The notes under the pieces are model-generated. The model was given only the letters and a program-made list of their open reading frames with translations. It searched no databases and was not told where the DNA came from. DNA of 64,000 nt from CAZWSX01 sp964636985. GTDB taxonomy: Bacteria; Planctomycetota; Planctomycetia; Pirellulales; Pirellulaceae. Where the stretch lies: contig CAZWSX010000019.1 in assembly GCA_964636985.1 (NCBI GenBank), positions 62,001 to 126,000 on the forward strand, read 5' to 3'. Position numbers and translations under genes: made by a program. This document shows positions 24,013-33,140 of this stretch, piece after piece (within the stretch, counting starts at the first letter, position 1; every line of letters starts with the position of its first letter).

Positions 24013-25643
24013 CACGGTGCATCCTTAGAACTTAAGGAGGGAGTTAGTGGCTGTCGCATGAGCATAGGGCGGCCCAATGTGGCAATCAAGATCGCGGCAA
24101 AAAACAAAAAGCACATGCCGCCGACGGCAATAACTCGATTCTCGTTTTCCCAATAGCCCTTGATTCCTAACCCCAGAAAGATGAGACCGGCCAATGCATT
24201 GAAGCCGGTCCAGTAAAACGGCGGGCGAAGCGCCGCAGGCAATTTACGATCCATCCAAACGGTGATCAGGCAGATCAGCCCGCACGAAAAGACCCCCGTG
24301 AACAAATTGACCGGCGTCATCACCTGGAGCAGGATTCGCGGTTTTCCGACTTTCACGATTTCGTCGGAAGGAGTCGCTGGGGTCTCGGAGTTTGTGCTGG
24401 TGTGACTCGGGCTCGCAGCCACAAGGGAGGGCGACGGAATAGAAGCAGAACCCGCTTGCCGCACGAACAGCCACCCAAGAATGGCGAATGCAACCGAGGC
24501 GCACCAAGTGATGACGCCGCGGCGCAGCCGTTTCGCCTTCTCTTCGGACCAATTGTTCACGAAGGAGCGGACGATTTCATCGGCAATGCTGCAAGCGATT
24601 TCGACGGTGCCGTAGAGCGTTCCCAGCATCGTCAAAAATGCGCCGATAATATACAGCGGCAGCAGTATCGGATTGACCTGCGTGACGAACTTCGCTTGTA
24701 GGTTGAGAAAATTGCTTTCGTCGGGCAGCACGTGCTTGGGACCCAGAAACATCGCGCCTGAAACCACGAAGACGGTGCTGAACGCGATGACGAGCATGAA
24801 GCTGATGGTGGAATCGAGAACCGGGGCCGTAATCCATTTGCGGACTTCGTGGTTGGGGTCGGCAGCGATTTCGTCGATTTGCTTCTGTGTCGCCTTGTGG
24901 GGCAAGATGCCCCAGCTCTTCTCTCTCAAAAATGAGGTGTAAGCAAGGTAGTCGAAGCCTGCGCCGCCGATGACGCCCATGTAGCGCGTTGTTTCCACCC
25001 AGACGGAGTGCTTGGCGATTTCCGGGTACTTCTCCGCGAGCCACGGTGGATACTCGAGCGGCTGCGGAACGATGCCAAAGGCCAATTGCAGCCAGTCGGG
25101 GCGATAGAGGATCAAGCTCAATCCCGCACAGGCGACCATCGTGAAGACGACAAAGGTTTGAACTCTCTCCAGAACGGAATATCCGCCCGTCGCCGCCAGC
25201 GTGAGTACCATCGTGAGAATGCACGCTCCCCAGATGTAGTCGATCCCGCCGTGAAACATGTGGCGCGTACTCGTGACCCAGGCGGTCATGTTCCCCAAAA
25301 CGCTGGAGTGAAAGCTGATCCAGACAGGCAGGCAGACCACGCCCATCAGCAACAGCATGATCGGCATCCAACCGCGTGGGCCGGGCAGATCGAGCATCCG
25401 TTCGTAGGGATGGATGCCTGTCAAAACCATGTGACGGCTGGTGCTAATGACCAGCGTCCATTTCAGTATGGAAACAATGGCGAAGACAAAGATGATGCGA
25501 TAACTAAACAGGGCGCCGCCGCGGGTGGAGAAGATCAACTCGCCCGTGCCAATGGTGAGAGCGGCCATGACAGCCCCCGGCCCGAACAAGCAAATCCACT
25601 CCAGCAAAGTTCGCGGCAGTCGCGGAGCATCGGCGTCAGCCAT
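24012..25643 (-). CDS. Nramp-like membrane transporter
   Basis: 543 aa, about eleven or twelve hydrophobic segments. The first reads WICLFGPGAVMAALTIGTGE: the position equals the Nramp TM1 motif DPGN, but here Asp and Asn are lost (GPGAVMAA). The TM6 MPH-type metal motif is not evident either; the matching region is VIGGAGFDYLAYTSFLREKS. The long loop HPYERMLDLPGPRGWMPIML and the TLYGTVEIACSIADEIV stretch further support the LeuT/Nramp-like fold. Since metal ligands are missing, the substrate may not be Mn/Fe. It overlaps the cyclase gene, which suggests uptake of the compound that the operon degrades. A Ser/Thr-rich linker (about 415-440) precedes the last helices. Confidence 0.75.
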   Translation of the reverse strand: MADADAPRLPRTLLEWICLFGPGAVMAALTIGTGELIFSTRGGALFSYRIIFVFAIVSILKWTLVISTSRHMVLTGIHPYERMLDLPGPRGWMPIMLLLMGVVCLPVWISFHSSVLGNMTAWVTSTRHMFHGGIDYIWGACILTMVLTLAATGGYSVLERVQTFVVFTMVACAGLSLILYRPDWLQLAFGIVPQPLEYPPWLAEKYPEIAKHSVWVETTRYMGVIGGAGFDYLAYTSFLREKSWGILPHKATQKQIDEIAADPNHEVRKWITAPVLDSTISFMLVIAFSTVFVVSGAMFLGPKHVLPDESNFLNLQAKFVTQVNPILLPLYIIGAFLTMLGTLYGTVEIACSIADEIVRSFVNNWSEEKAKRLRRGVITWCASVAFAILGWLFVRQAGSASIPSPSLVAASPSHTSTNSETPATPSDEIVKVGKPRILLQVMTPVNLFTGVFSCGLICLITVWMDRKLPAALRPPFYWTGFNALAGLIFLGLGIKGYWENENRVIAVGGMCFLFFAAILIATLGRPMLMRQPLTPSLSSKDAP

Positions 25644-25800
25644 GGGATACCGTTCTCCAAGGGGAGGTTCTTGAGAGACGATTCAAGGCAACAGAGCAAC
25701 GCGATGATACCCCCCGCGATTTCGAATAGCCAGCGTTGCCGCACCGAATTGCGGCGCATGAGCGAACGCCGCAACGATTGCAATCGCACCAAGGCGAACA
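25644..25800. other. intergenic region
   Basis: 157 bp between the start of the transporter gene and the 3' end of the next minus-strand gene. It should hold the promoter of the 20.7-25.6 kb operon; no consensus boxes stood out. Confidence 0.35.
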
Positions 25801-27711
25801 TTACGCCGGCACGGGAAGGGCGGCGTGGATCACGGGATGCTCCGCCGTTTGGGCGTGCACCCAGCGGTATCCGTGCCGCCGAGCTAACCACAGCGGAAAG
25901 CAGCAAGTCACGATCAGCAGCGGCAAGATGCTCGAAACGACGGCAATCTCTCCCCAGGACGTATCCATATCGGGAATCGCAAAAATCCCGATGGGAAAGG
26001 CAATGAGGGCCAGTAGCGCGATCGTTCCAACGATCCAGATCACCCTCCACGACCACTGTCGGAAACAGAGGCCGGCAAACACCCATGTAAGGAGTCCGTT
26101 GATGACGAAGAACCATACGACCCAAGCGGCTCCGTCGATCAGTGGCGGCAGGTCCAGCATCGATCCGTTCTGGGGTGCCGAACTCGAATAGTCCCGCCAT
26201 GAGGCAAAACTGACGGCCGCCACGAGCGTCGCGAGAAACAAGGTTCCAAGGCCCAACTGATACCGCCGGCCGCTCGCGCGTGAATCGTTACCACCAACGC
26301 GCCATCCTAATAGTTGATACAACAACCAAGCGGCAACAGCGCTGGTCGATGAAACGAAGGGGACCCCAATCGCGATCCCAAATAGCCGATCCACCGTGTA
26401 GCTTGTGGGCGAAATTCCTTGGTCAATCACCAACGACAGGTGCATGGAAAACGTGGCTGCTACTAACCCGATCTGCGCGGCCATTCCCCAAAGAAGTCGG
26501 ACGAGCAATCGCTGCTCTCCCCAAACCCAATAGAGACCAATCGCAAGACATGCGCCGTAAGAGGTATAGCACGGAACCCCTACGTCATTGGTGCTAAGCG
26601 CAGAAAGGGCGCCATCGGCAAAGGCAACGGCCAAGATGTAGTAGAAACCAGCGACTTCGAAAGCCTTGGCTCGCACTGTCAACACTAGGCAGGCGATTGT
26701 CAGAACTCCGTAAACGCCCGACAAGGCGTTCAGAAAACGAGTCCGCCGCTCGGCAAAATGATCGTCCGCAACGATCGCTCTCGTTTCCAAGTCGATTACT
26801 TGGTGCCGCCTCTGTGCGCTCTCCACAAAAAGAAAGCGACTATCGCTGCTAAAGGCGGTGGAATTGTGATTTGCACAGTCGACCGAAACAATCGCCTCAC
26901 GCCCCTTTTCCTGTAACGCGATTCGATCGTCAGCCTCCATCGTCACGGTGTATCGGCCGTCGAGGGACCGCGGTTGCTGGGTTAGTCCTCGGTCAAGTTC
27001 ATCGAAGCTAATCGTTGCGGCCAGAGCCGAGGGTGCGAACAAGCCGTTGTCCGTCACCCTCCAGCGCGCGGACTTCGTCAGCGTGGTGGGGTCGATCGGC
27101 TTGACCAGTAAGTTTCTCTTTTCATCCTTGCGAAATCCAAGGAAATGGATCTCGAATTCTTGCCCTCGGTTCGTCGCCCGGAGTTCCTCGGGCGAGTCCA
27201 TGGCGTCTGTGATCTTGCCGTTGGCCAACTCCATCACGCGGAAACGGTAGTTCGTGTCATCTTGTCCCAAGAGAGCGACGAACCGGCCATCCTCGCTTGC
27301 GCCGACGACGCGTGACTTGTGAACTTCCTCAGGCAGGGAGTATCGTTCAACATTCGTCGGGGCAGCCACGCTTACCGAAACGAGAGTGCGGCTGTCGTCG
27401 ACGAACAGAATCCGATCCGTAACGCCATCGCGAATGATCGGAAGGAAAGTACGGTCGGTCGGCACACTAGAGATTCGCCAGCGTTTGTCTTGCCGCCAAT
27501 CCCAGGCGTGGAGACCTTCATTCTGGTCGCTGAGCAGAACAGGACAAACTCCCAATCGGGTCACCCGATCCAAACCAAGTCGTTGACGGGCAGAGAAGTG
27601 CAATCGGACATATCGCTCGGCACTCCACTGCCAGGCGCCCAGCGACATACCTATTGCTAGCAACAACAAGGCAAGACGCACGCCCCACATCTGGCCGAAA
27701 TACTTGCTCAT
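25801..27711 (-). CDS. multi-pass membrane protein with extracytoplasmic beta-rich domain
   Basis: 636 aa from the ATG at 27711; the open frame extends upstream, but this start places the first helix at residues 10-27. Residues about 30-300 look like a WD/YVTN-type propeller: LHAWDWRQDKRWRIS, GVTDRILFVDDSRTLVSVSV and SSDSRFLFVESAQRRHQVID. From about 310 to the end there are eight or nine hydrophobic helices (YGVLTIACLVLTVRA, YYILAVAFADGALSAL, ISPTSYTVDRLFGIA and others). I cannot name the family; similar sensor-like membrane proteins exist in planctomycetes. No catalytic residues are seen. It is upstream of no other coupled gene. Confidence 0.75.
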   Translation of the reverse strand: MSKYFGQMWGVRLALLLLAIGMSLGAWQWSAERYVRLHFSARQRLGLDRVTRLGVCPVLLSDQNEGLHAWDWRQDKRWRISSVPTDRTFLPIIRDGVTDRILFVDDSRTLVSVSVAAPTNVERYSLPEEVHKSRVVGASEDGRFVALLGQDDTNYRFRVMELANGKITDAMDSPEELRATNRGQEFEIHFLGFRKDEKRNLLVKPIDPTTLTKSARWRVTDNGLFAPSALAATISFDELDRGLTQQPRSLDGRYTVTMEADDRIALQEKGREAIVSVDCANHNSTAFSSDSRFLFVESAQRRHQVIDLETRAIVADDHFAERRTRFLNALSGVYGVLTIACLVLTVRAKAFEVAGFYYILAVAFADGALSALSTNDVGVPCYTSYGACLAIGLYWVWGEQRLLVRLLWGMAAQIGLVAATFSMHLSLVIDQGISPTSYTVDRLFGIAIGVPFVSSTSAVAAWLLYQLLGWRVGGNDSRASGRRYQLGLGTLFLATLVAAVSFASWRDYSSSAPQNGSMLDLPPLIDGAAWVVWFFVINGLLTWVFAGLCFRQWSWRVIWIVGTIALLALIAFPIGIFAIPDMDTSWGEIAVVSSILPLLIVTCCFPLWLARRHGYRWVHAQTAEHPVIHAALPVPA

Positions 27712-27817
27712 GCGAACATCCCTGCTACGTGCCCGTGTGTGGCGCCGCCGTGGGCGCAAATGGTATCCGATGGCACCTCGCTAGCCATAGAGGGAAACGA
27801 GCCGATCGATCTCCAAA

Positions 27818-27859
27818 CGAAAACGCCGACAGTACGGCACCCGTACCATCGGCGTTTCG
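27818..27859 (-). terminator. intrinsic terminator of the lipoprotein gene
   Basis: Near-perfect 19/20-base arms (27818-27837 and 27841-27859, CGAAA-CGCCGA-GTACGG type) with a three-base loop, 26 bp after the lipoprotein stop. Read on the minus strand it ends with a TTTTCGTTT tract. Confidence 0.75.
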
Positions 27860-27884
27860 TGGAGTGAATAGATTGGACGAGCAG

Positions 27885-28235
27885 TTACTTGCCGTCTTCT
27901 TCAACCTGGTCGGCCTTCGCCTCGCCATCTTTTTTGATGGCTTCGGCTTGCCGCTTGCCTTCGGCTTCGATTTCATCCGCGACGACTTCACCCTTCTTCT
28001 CGATCAGGTCGGCGCGTTGCTCGTTGGTCTGGTTTTGATTCCGGACGCCTTCCGCGGCGGCGTTGGCGTCGCGGCGGGTCTTGTCCGCCGCGCGATCGGC
28101 ATCTTTCTTCACGGCGTCCGCTTTGGCATCTGCGTCCGCGCGGACTCCTTCGGCTTGTTTTTGCGCAGCCGTTGGCTCGCAACCTACCAGAGGCAGCAAG
28201 GCGAATCCCACACACAAGGCAATGTACTTATTCAT
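27885..28235 (-). CDS. lipoprotein with Ala/Lys/Asp/Glu-rich helical body
   Basis: 116 aa from the ATG at 28235, chosen because the Shine-Dalgarno AGGAG lies just upstream and because it creates a lipobox: ALLPLVGC (residues 12-19) with Cys19 as the lipidated residue. The mature protein is almost all Ala, Lys, Asp, Glu and Arg with heptad-like periodicity (AKADAVKKDADRAADKTRRD), suggesting a long amphipathic or coiled helix. Such proteins resemble late-embryogenesis or YtxH-type stress proteins, though no family can be named. It begins a minus-strand set of stress-type genes and ends at a strong hairpin terminator. Confidence 0.8.
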   Translation of the reverse strand: MNKYIALCVGFALLPLVGCEPTAAQKQAEGVRADADAKADAVKKDADRAADKTRRDANAAAEGVRNQNQTNEQRADLIEKKGEVVADEIEAEGKRQAEAIKKDGEAKADQVEEDGK

Positions 28236-28283
28236 CACAGTTCTCCTGAAAAACTTGGTACACAATACGGAAACTTTGGCGTA

Positions 28284-29996
28284 CTATTTGTCCCGCCACG
28301 CATGCGATCCGTCTCGAAACAAAGCTTGGTAGATCAGGTAGCACCCAACGGATGCAGCCATCAGAAAGAAAACAGTAGCGAGCACGAACGAAACGGACGC
28401 CATTCGTCCGCCGGTGATGTGCATGAGCACCGACGCCGCGATAATCAGCGATGCTGAGACTAGCGCCGCCGCAATCCGATTGGCTACTTTCTCAAAGCTC
28501 GCCGTCCACGCCTTTTCGTCCAAGGCGTTGACTTTGATCATCAGTTCGTTGTCGGCCAGCTGTTGCGTGATTCGATTCAGCCGCTTGGGCAAGTCGGACG
28601 ACAAGTCGGCAAAGTCAAACGCCGCTTGGGTGAACTTGGCAAAAGTCAGCTTTTCGGTGGCCTTGGCCTCGGCAATCCGCGGACAGAACTTGCGCACGAT
28701 CTCAGTGAACTGAATTTTGGGGTCAAGACGAAGCAGCGTCTCTTCTACTTGCAATAGTGCTTTGTTGAAAAGCACCATTTCCGGCGGCAACGTGAGGCCG
28801 TTCTCGCCTGCGGCCGTGAGCAGTTCGATCAAGGCTTGCCCGATGGACGTTCCGGTGCCGCGGCCCATTTCGGATGTCGCCAGGATTCGGCCGACGACTT
28901 GGCGAAAACGATCGAGCCGGAAGCCGTTCTCTTTCTCGCCGATGTCGGCTGCCACGGTAGCCGCCGTATCACCGTCTCCTTCGCTCATCGCCAGGATCAA
29001 CATTGAGAGTTGGCTGCGCAACGTCGGCGAAATGCGCACCACCATGCCGCCGTCGAGAATGGCGATCTTGCCGTCAGGCGTTAGCAGCAAGTTTCCCGGG
29101 TGGGGATCGGCGTGGAAAACGGCGTCAATCAAGCATTGCTTGAGATAGGCGTTGACGAGTTGATTCGCCAGGTTGGCCGTGTCGCGTTCGTTCAGAACGA
29201 CGCCGCTGATCTTCGAGACGGCCGTTCCGGAGATGAACTCCAGCACAAGCACGCGCTCGCGGACCAGATCGGAAACCACCTTGGGAATGATCAGTTGATC
29301 GAATTCGACAAGGTTGGCTCGCAATGCGTCCAGATTACGAGCTTCGAGGCGGTAGTCGATTTCCGCCGCAAAGGCTTGTCGCACCGCCCGCATGAGCGAA
29401 CCGAACCGCATCTTCTTGCCGATTTCCGTCGTTCGATCGGCCGAGTCGCAGATCTCCGAGAGCACTTCCATTTGCTGGGCAGATGTTTCGGCAATATTCG
29501 GCCGCTGGACTTTGATGACAACGTCCCGACCGTCGCGAAGTTTGCCGCGATGGACCTGGCCAATCGAAGCGCATGCGAAGGGTTTGGGGTCGAGTTCGGC
29601 GAATACCTTGCTCACCGCAACGCCTAACTCGCGTTCAATCACCGTTTGAATGACGTTGAAGGGGAGCGGCTCCACATCATCCTGAAGGCGTTCCAAAGCG
29701 CGGCAGTATTCTTTTGGAACCAGGTCCCGTCGCGTCGACGCGATCTGTGCGAACTTGATGTAAACAGGTCCCAGAGCCTCAAGATCCGACGCGAGCAACT
29801 CTGCCTTGGTTTCAGTGGTCGTACTGGAGTTCGGTTTCGTATCTTGGTCTCGATCTCTTGGCGAGCCATTGGTATGTGCCGTCTCGTTCGGCGCCTGTAA
29901 GCCCACGAGTTGGCCAAAGCTCCAATGTCCGTGCCGCCAAAGCAGCGACGCGATTTCCGCGTAGCACTTGGCGCGTCCACCAATGGTCGTCGTCAT
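28284..29996 (-). CDS. ABC1/UbiB/AarF-like atypical kinase
   Basis: 570 aa. ATG at 29996 was chosen; the upstream alternative is TTG. The UbiB/ABC1 family is required for ubiquinone biosynthesis in proteobacteria and has an atypical protein-kinase fold. Motifs: YIKFAQIASTRRDLVP (the KxGQ segment with Gly replaced by Ala), FACASIGQVHRGKL (alanine-rich loop), Lys in DVVIKVQRP, HADPHPGNLLL, and ILDGGM (normally DFGM, Asp retained). Two hydrophobic helices near the C-terminus (about 510-560) anchor the protein in the membrane. The changed KxGQ may alter nucleotide choice. It is flanked by DUF3309 and the stress lipoprotein on the same strand, so membrane quality or quinone protection is a likely context. 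Confidence 0.9.
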   Translation of the reverse strand: MTTTIGGRAKCYAEIASLLWRHGHWSFGQLVGLQAPNETAHTNGSPRDRDQDTKPNSSTTTETKAELLASDLEALGPVYIKFAQIASTRRDLVPKEYCRALERLQDDVEPLPFNVIQTVIERELGVAVSKVFAELDPKPFACASIGQVHRGKLRDGRDVVIKVQRPNIAETSAQQMEVLSEICDSADRTTEIGKKMRFGSLMRAVRQAFAAEIDYRLEARNLDALRANLVEFDQLIIPKVVSDLVRERVLVLEFISGTAVSKISGVVLNERDTANLANQLVNAYLKQCLIDAVFHADPHPGNLLLTPDGKIAILDGGMVVRISPTLRSQLSMLILAMSEGDGDTAATVAADIGEKENGFRLDRFRQVVGRILATSEMGRGTGTSIGQALIELLTAAGENGLTLPPEMVLFNKALLQVEETLLRLDPKIQFTEIVRKFCPRIAEAKATEKLTFAKFTQAAFDFADLSSDLPKRLNRITQQLADNELMIKVNALDEKAWTASFEKVANRIAAALVSASLIIAASVLMHITGGRMASVSFVLATVFFLMAASVGCYLIYQALFRDGSHAWRDK

Positions 29997-30033
29997 CGTC
30001 TGCAACCCCTCTCGCAACGCTTGCTGGCGATCA

Positions 30034-30186
30034 TCAGATGCGGCCGAGCAATACCAAGATTAGGACAATGACGAGAACGAGGCCCAAACCACCTGATGGT
30101 CCATATCCCCAACCACGGCTGTGTGGCCAAGCGGGCACAGCGCCCAATAGCAACAGGATCAAAATGATCAGCAAAATGGTTCCCAT
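30034..30186 (-). CDS. DUF3309 family small membrane protein
   Basis: 50 aa. A Shine-Dalgarno (AAAGGAAA) precedes the ATG at 30186. The product is a hydrophobic helix (MGTILLIILILLLLGAVPAW), then HSRGWGYGPSGGLG and a second helix ending LLGRI, the pattern of the DUF3309 family found in many stress-resistant soil bacteria. Function unknown. It lies 37 bp before the UbiB-like start. Confidence 0.85.
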   Translation of the reverse strand: MGTILLIILILLLLGAVPAWPHSRGWGYGPSGGLGLVLVIVLILVLLGRI

Positions 30187-30393
30187 AACTTGTTTCCTTT
30201 CTTGAATACCGGAGGATGCCTAGACGAATAAGCAAAGCCTGTGCCGTTTTTAGGCGAGCACGATGCGCTCGTTCAGGTCAGAACACGCGGCGCGCACCGA
30301 TCAAATCGATCGGCCGCGCAAGGCACTGATGGAAAGCCGTTCACGATGACGCGCGAGCGTACAAAGCGCTGAAGTGCGGCTGCGAATCAGAGA
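30187..30393. other. intergenic region
   Basis: 207 bp between the DUF3309 gene and the end of the HAD-ATPase gene. An imperfect hairpin GCGAGC-N-GCTCG lies near 30255-30275. A promoter for the DUF3309-UbiB pair is expected here; no boxes are certain. Confidence 0.35.
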
Positions 30394-32133
30394 CTAGAAG
30401 GCGCCAGGTACCGGGAGCGGCCCTGGAGCGGGCAACGTGTAGGCATGCTCGATGGCTTCGCGGACTTTCTTTCGCGATTCGCGCGGGTCGATATCGTCGA
30501 GTGCTTCCGCCTGTTCAACCGCGGTGGCAACGTCGTTGTCTCGGATGCTTTCGCGAAGCCACTTGGAGTAATCCCTGTTCTTACGGTGGAATTCCCAGGT
30601 CTCGTCGTCCACACCGTCGGCCAGTTGCAGAAAGATCATCAGGTTCTGCGCCTTGAGCTTGAGTTTGTCCTTCGGCCCGCGGAAGTAGAAACTGTGCTCC
30701 GCGGAGAGTTCCCCTTCCGCATACTTCCTTCGATGGCGACGTCGCTCTTGTTTGCAGGGATGCGCCGCGATTCGGATGGGCTGCGACTGCTCGTTCCGAT
30801 TCCAAAGCAATACTTCACCTCGACTTAGAGGCTTATTGTCCGTGGCAGGCGGCGGCACATTGCCCACAACGGCGAATTGCTGCAGCAGGATTTCCGTTTC
30901 GTTGCCGGTGGCCAGTAACGTATCCAGTCCTTGCAGCACAACTCGCGACAGCAAGCCTGGATGAACCGTAATCATCAACATGTTGTCGAGCCGGTCGGGC
31001 AGCATTGCCTGCGGGGGAATCCACTCGGCCGGCATCAAGTGATGGGCCTCGTCGAGAATCAGCCAGTGCGGGCGACCTCGCTCTGCGCGCATCTGCAGGA
31101 GTTGAGGGAGTAGCGCCAGAAAGAACGGTGGGCGATCCGGGATCGGCAATCCGGTCATGGAGATCACCACGCTCGATTCCGCGTCGCTCAGCACTTGTAG
31201 CACTTCGCTCACTTGCGGAATGGCGTCGGGGCCTCCCAAGACCACGGCATGGTCGAAGTTCTCATAATCCCCTTCGGGATCGATCACGCAGACCTGGTAC
31301 TTGTGGTCGATGGCCGTTTCAATGAAGTGCGTGGCGACGGTCGACTTTCCACTGGCCGAAGGCCCGGCCAGCAGGATTCCATGGCCATACGGCGAGAGGT
31401 TCACGGGGCCGGCCTCGGTGGTTCCGAGTTCGAAGCCTAACCGTTTCGATCCGGCTGTGATGCCCTTTAAATCGTTGTCGACAAGCTCATCAATCAGTTG
31501 GATGACGCCATGTCCATGATCGAACGGTGTCACCCAATCGGCCGTTTCTTTCACGGCTGGGAGAGCATTGGCCACTGCGACCGACAGTTCGCACAATTTC
31601 AACATCGCGTGGTCGTTTTCTGCATCTCCAATGGCGGCGACGTTATGGCTCGACAGCCCCATTTCCTTCAGGGCAGCGGTAAGGCCGCTGGCCTTGTTGA
31701 CGCCCGAGGGGAGGATCATGACCGCCCCTTTGTTGAAGATGACTTGCAATTCAAGGCCGAATTGTTGAATCGCCTCCAGGGCGGCGTGTTGATAGGGGGC
31801 CCATGTAGCGACAACAACGCGTCCGACGGAGAGTCCAGGGCATTGCTTCTGCCGCAGGGCTTCGATGAATTCAGGGGGAGGCGGCTCCGCTAAAGCGATT
31901 TCCTTGTTCGTCGAAGGGTGGTAGAGCAGGGCGCCATTTTCGGCGACCACCCATTCGAATAACTCGAACCGCGAAAAGATGCGTTGCAAGTCATCGAGTT
32001 CTCGCCCTGTTACTAAGATGGCTCTTCGCCCGGTGGCAAGGAGCCGTTCCAAGGCTTGTAGCGTCTCGGGCGCCACAAAGCCATCGTGCGCCAACGTCCC
32101 GTCGTAATCGGTGGCGAGAACATGATAGCGCAT
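30394..32133 (-). CDS. HAD-type phosphatase fused to a HerA/VirB4-like P-loop ATPase
   Basis: 579 aa. Residues 1-225 are a HAD-IIB phosphatase (Cof-type): DYDGT with nucleophile Asp9 and Asp11, the VTGRE motif II (41-45), Lys in LPSGVNKASGL and GDAENDHAM (169-177). These are sugar phosphatases. Residues about 245-480 are a P-loop ATPase of the HerA/DUF87 group: GPSASGKST (257-265), VCVIDPEGDY (281-290) and LILDEAHHLM (358-367). The remaining C-terminus is basic then Glu/Asp-rich and ends with PLPVPGAF. Both domains look catalytically intact. The linkage suggests that a sugar-phosphate is sensed or made, and that an ATP-driven step is coupled to it. The gene lies alone. Confidence 0.88.
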   Translation of the reverse strand: MRYHVLATDYDGTLAHDGFVAPETLQALERLLATGRRAILVTGRELDDLQRIFSRFELFEWVVAENGALLYHPSTNKEIALAEPPPPEFIEALRQKQCPGLSVGRVVVATWAPYQHAALEAIQQFGLELQVIFNKGAVMILPSGVNKASGLTAALKEMGLSSHNVAAIGDAENDHAMLKLCELSVAVANALPAVKETADWVTPFDHGHGVIQLIDELVDNDLKGITAGSKRLGFELGTTEAGPVNLSPYGHGILLAGPSASGKSTVATHFIETAIDHKYQVCVIDPEGDYENFDHAVVLGGPDAIPQVSEVLQVLSDAESSVVISMTGLPIPDRPPFFLALLPQLLQMRAERGRPHWLILDEAHHLMPAEWIPPQAMLPDRLDNMLMITVHPGLLSRVVLQGLDTLLATGNETEILLQQFAVVGNVPPPATDNKPLSRGEVLLWNRNEQSQPIRIAAHPCKQERRRHRRKYAEGELSAEHSFYFRGPKDKLKLKAQNLMIFLQLADGVDDETWEFHRKNRDYSKWLRESIRDNDVATAVEQAEALDDIDPRESRKKVREAIEHAYTLPAPGPLPVPGAF

Positions 32134-32247
32134 GGTGGCCGCCTTATGGATCTAGGAGGAGAATCGAACCGCCCGGACCACCGTTACCGGTGCTCCGAGC
32201 AAGTCATTGCCGACAAGCGACGGCATGGTCGTCAAGCTGACCAACCT

Positions 32248-32784
32248 TCAGGAATGCGAGTCATGCCCGCCGTCGTCATGGTGTTCTCGCGCGGCGAAGA
32301 CGCGCTCGTAGGCATCCTTCACCGCCGCTCGTGCCTGTTCCCACGAGAGCGTGCTTTTGTTCATCAGAAGCACTTCTTCGTTCCAGCGCCTTTCGAGTTC
32401 GATTTCTCGTTCAGCGAACGATCGATCGGGCTCGTACACCGACCATCCGAAGCGATAGGCCGTTTCGTAGCTTTCGTAAGGGACTTCTGGTTTGAAGTAA
32501 GGACGCGACGAATAGTGCGATCGCCAATATGCCGTTTCTACGGTGGGATCGATGTACTCGGCCACGGCCTTGCCGGTGTAGGCGCCGATCAAACCGCCTG
32601 CGACTGCGCCGACGACGGTCCCAATGGGGCCGGCGACGGTTCCCGCGACCGCGCCTGCGGTGACGCCGGCGATTGCGGCGCCCACTGCCGTACCCACAGG
32701 GTGCGCCCCTTTTTCGCCCGTGAGGGGATCTTCGTGTCGCACTACGTTCTTGTTGTTCTCGTCGAGTTGCGTTTCAGTCGACAT
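32248..32784 (-). CDS. glycine-zipper membrane protein, unknown function
   Basis: 178 aa from the ATG at 32784 with GGGAGG upstream. Residues 29-72 form one or two Gly/Ala-rich membrane helices (VGTAVGAAIAGVTAGAVAGT, then GTVVGAVAGGLIGAYTG), a glycine zipper. The C-terminal half is charged and acidic (ERRWNEEVLLMNKSTLSWEQ), ending with His/Asp (EHHDDGGHDSHS), which might bind a metal. I cannot name the family. It belongs to the stress-type set. Confidence 0.75.
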   Translation of the reverse strand: MSTETQLDENNKNVVRHEDPLTGEKGAHPVGTAVGAAIAGVTAGAVAGTVAGPIGTVVGAVAGGLIGAYTGKAVAEYIDPTVETAYWRSHYSSRPYFKPEVPYESYETAYRFGWSVYEPDRSFAEREIELERRWNEEVLLMNKSTLSWEQARAAVKDAYERVFAAREHHDDGGHDSHS

Positions 32785-33140
32785 GGCGTTGCCTCCCAAG
32801 CGGAGCGATACGTCTTCGTGATCGAAGAACTCCAAGAAAGGAGAGAAGCAAGTGCTGTGCCACGCGCACCTATTGCCGGCGAATCGCGGTGAAAGTGTGC
32901 GAATGGAGGCCGCATTGGCCGGAAAACGACCAACGCAGCTCATCCGCCTGAAGGCCAACACAACCGCGAGAGTGATACATCTGTCAAGAACGCAATCGTG
33001 ACGACAAGACACGGAACTTCGATTACAGCGAAGAAGGATCGAATGCCGCGCGGACCGATGAGTCCTTGCTGCTTGCGCTCGAACGAACGCCGAAAGGGGA
33101 ACGGCATCATCGCCGACCCGTTTCTCTTTCGAACAAGAAC
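32785..33140. other. 356-bp intergenic region
   Basis: No gene and no hairpin with a T-run was seen. It lies between the start of the glycine-zipper gene and the stop of the metallopeptidase gene. Confidence 0.4.

Noticed and set aside
17292..25643. one single operon for all eight minus-strand genes
   Set aside because: Gaps of 145 bp and an inverted repeat at 19599-19652 separate the Gfo/aldolase part from the tightly coupled 20.7-25.6 kb part, so at least two units are more likely.
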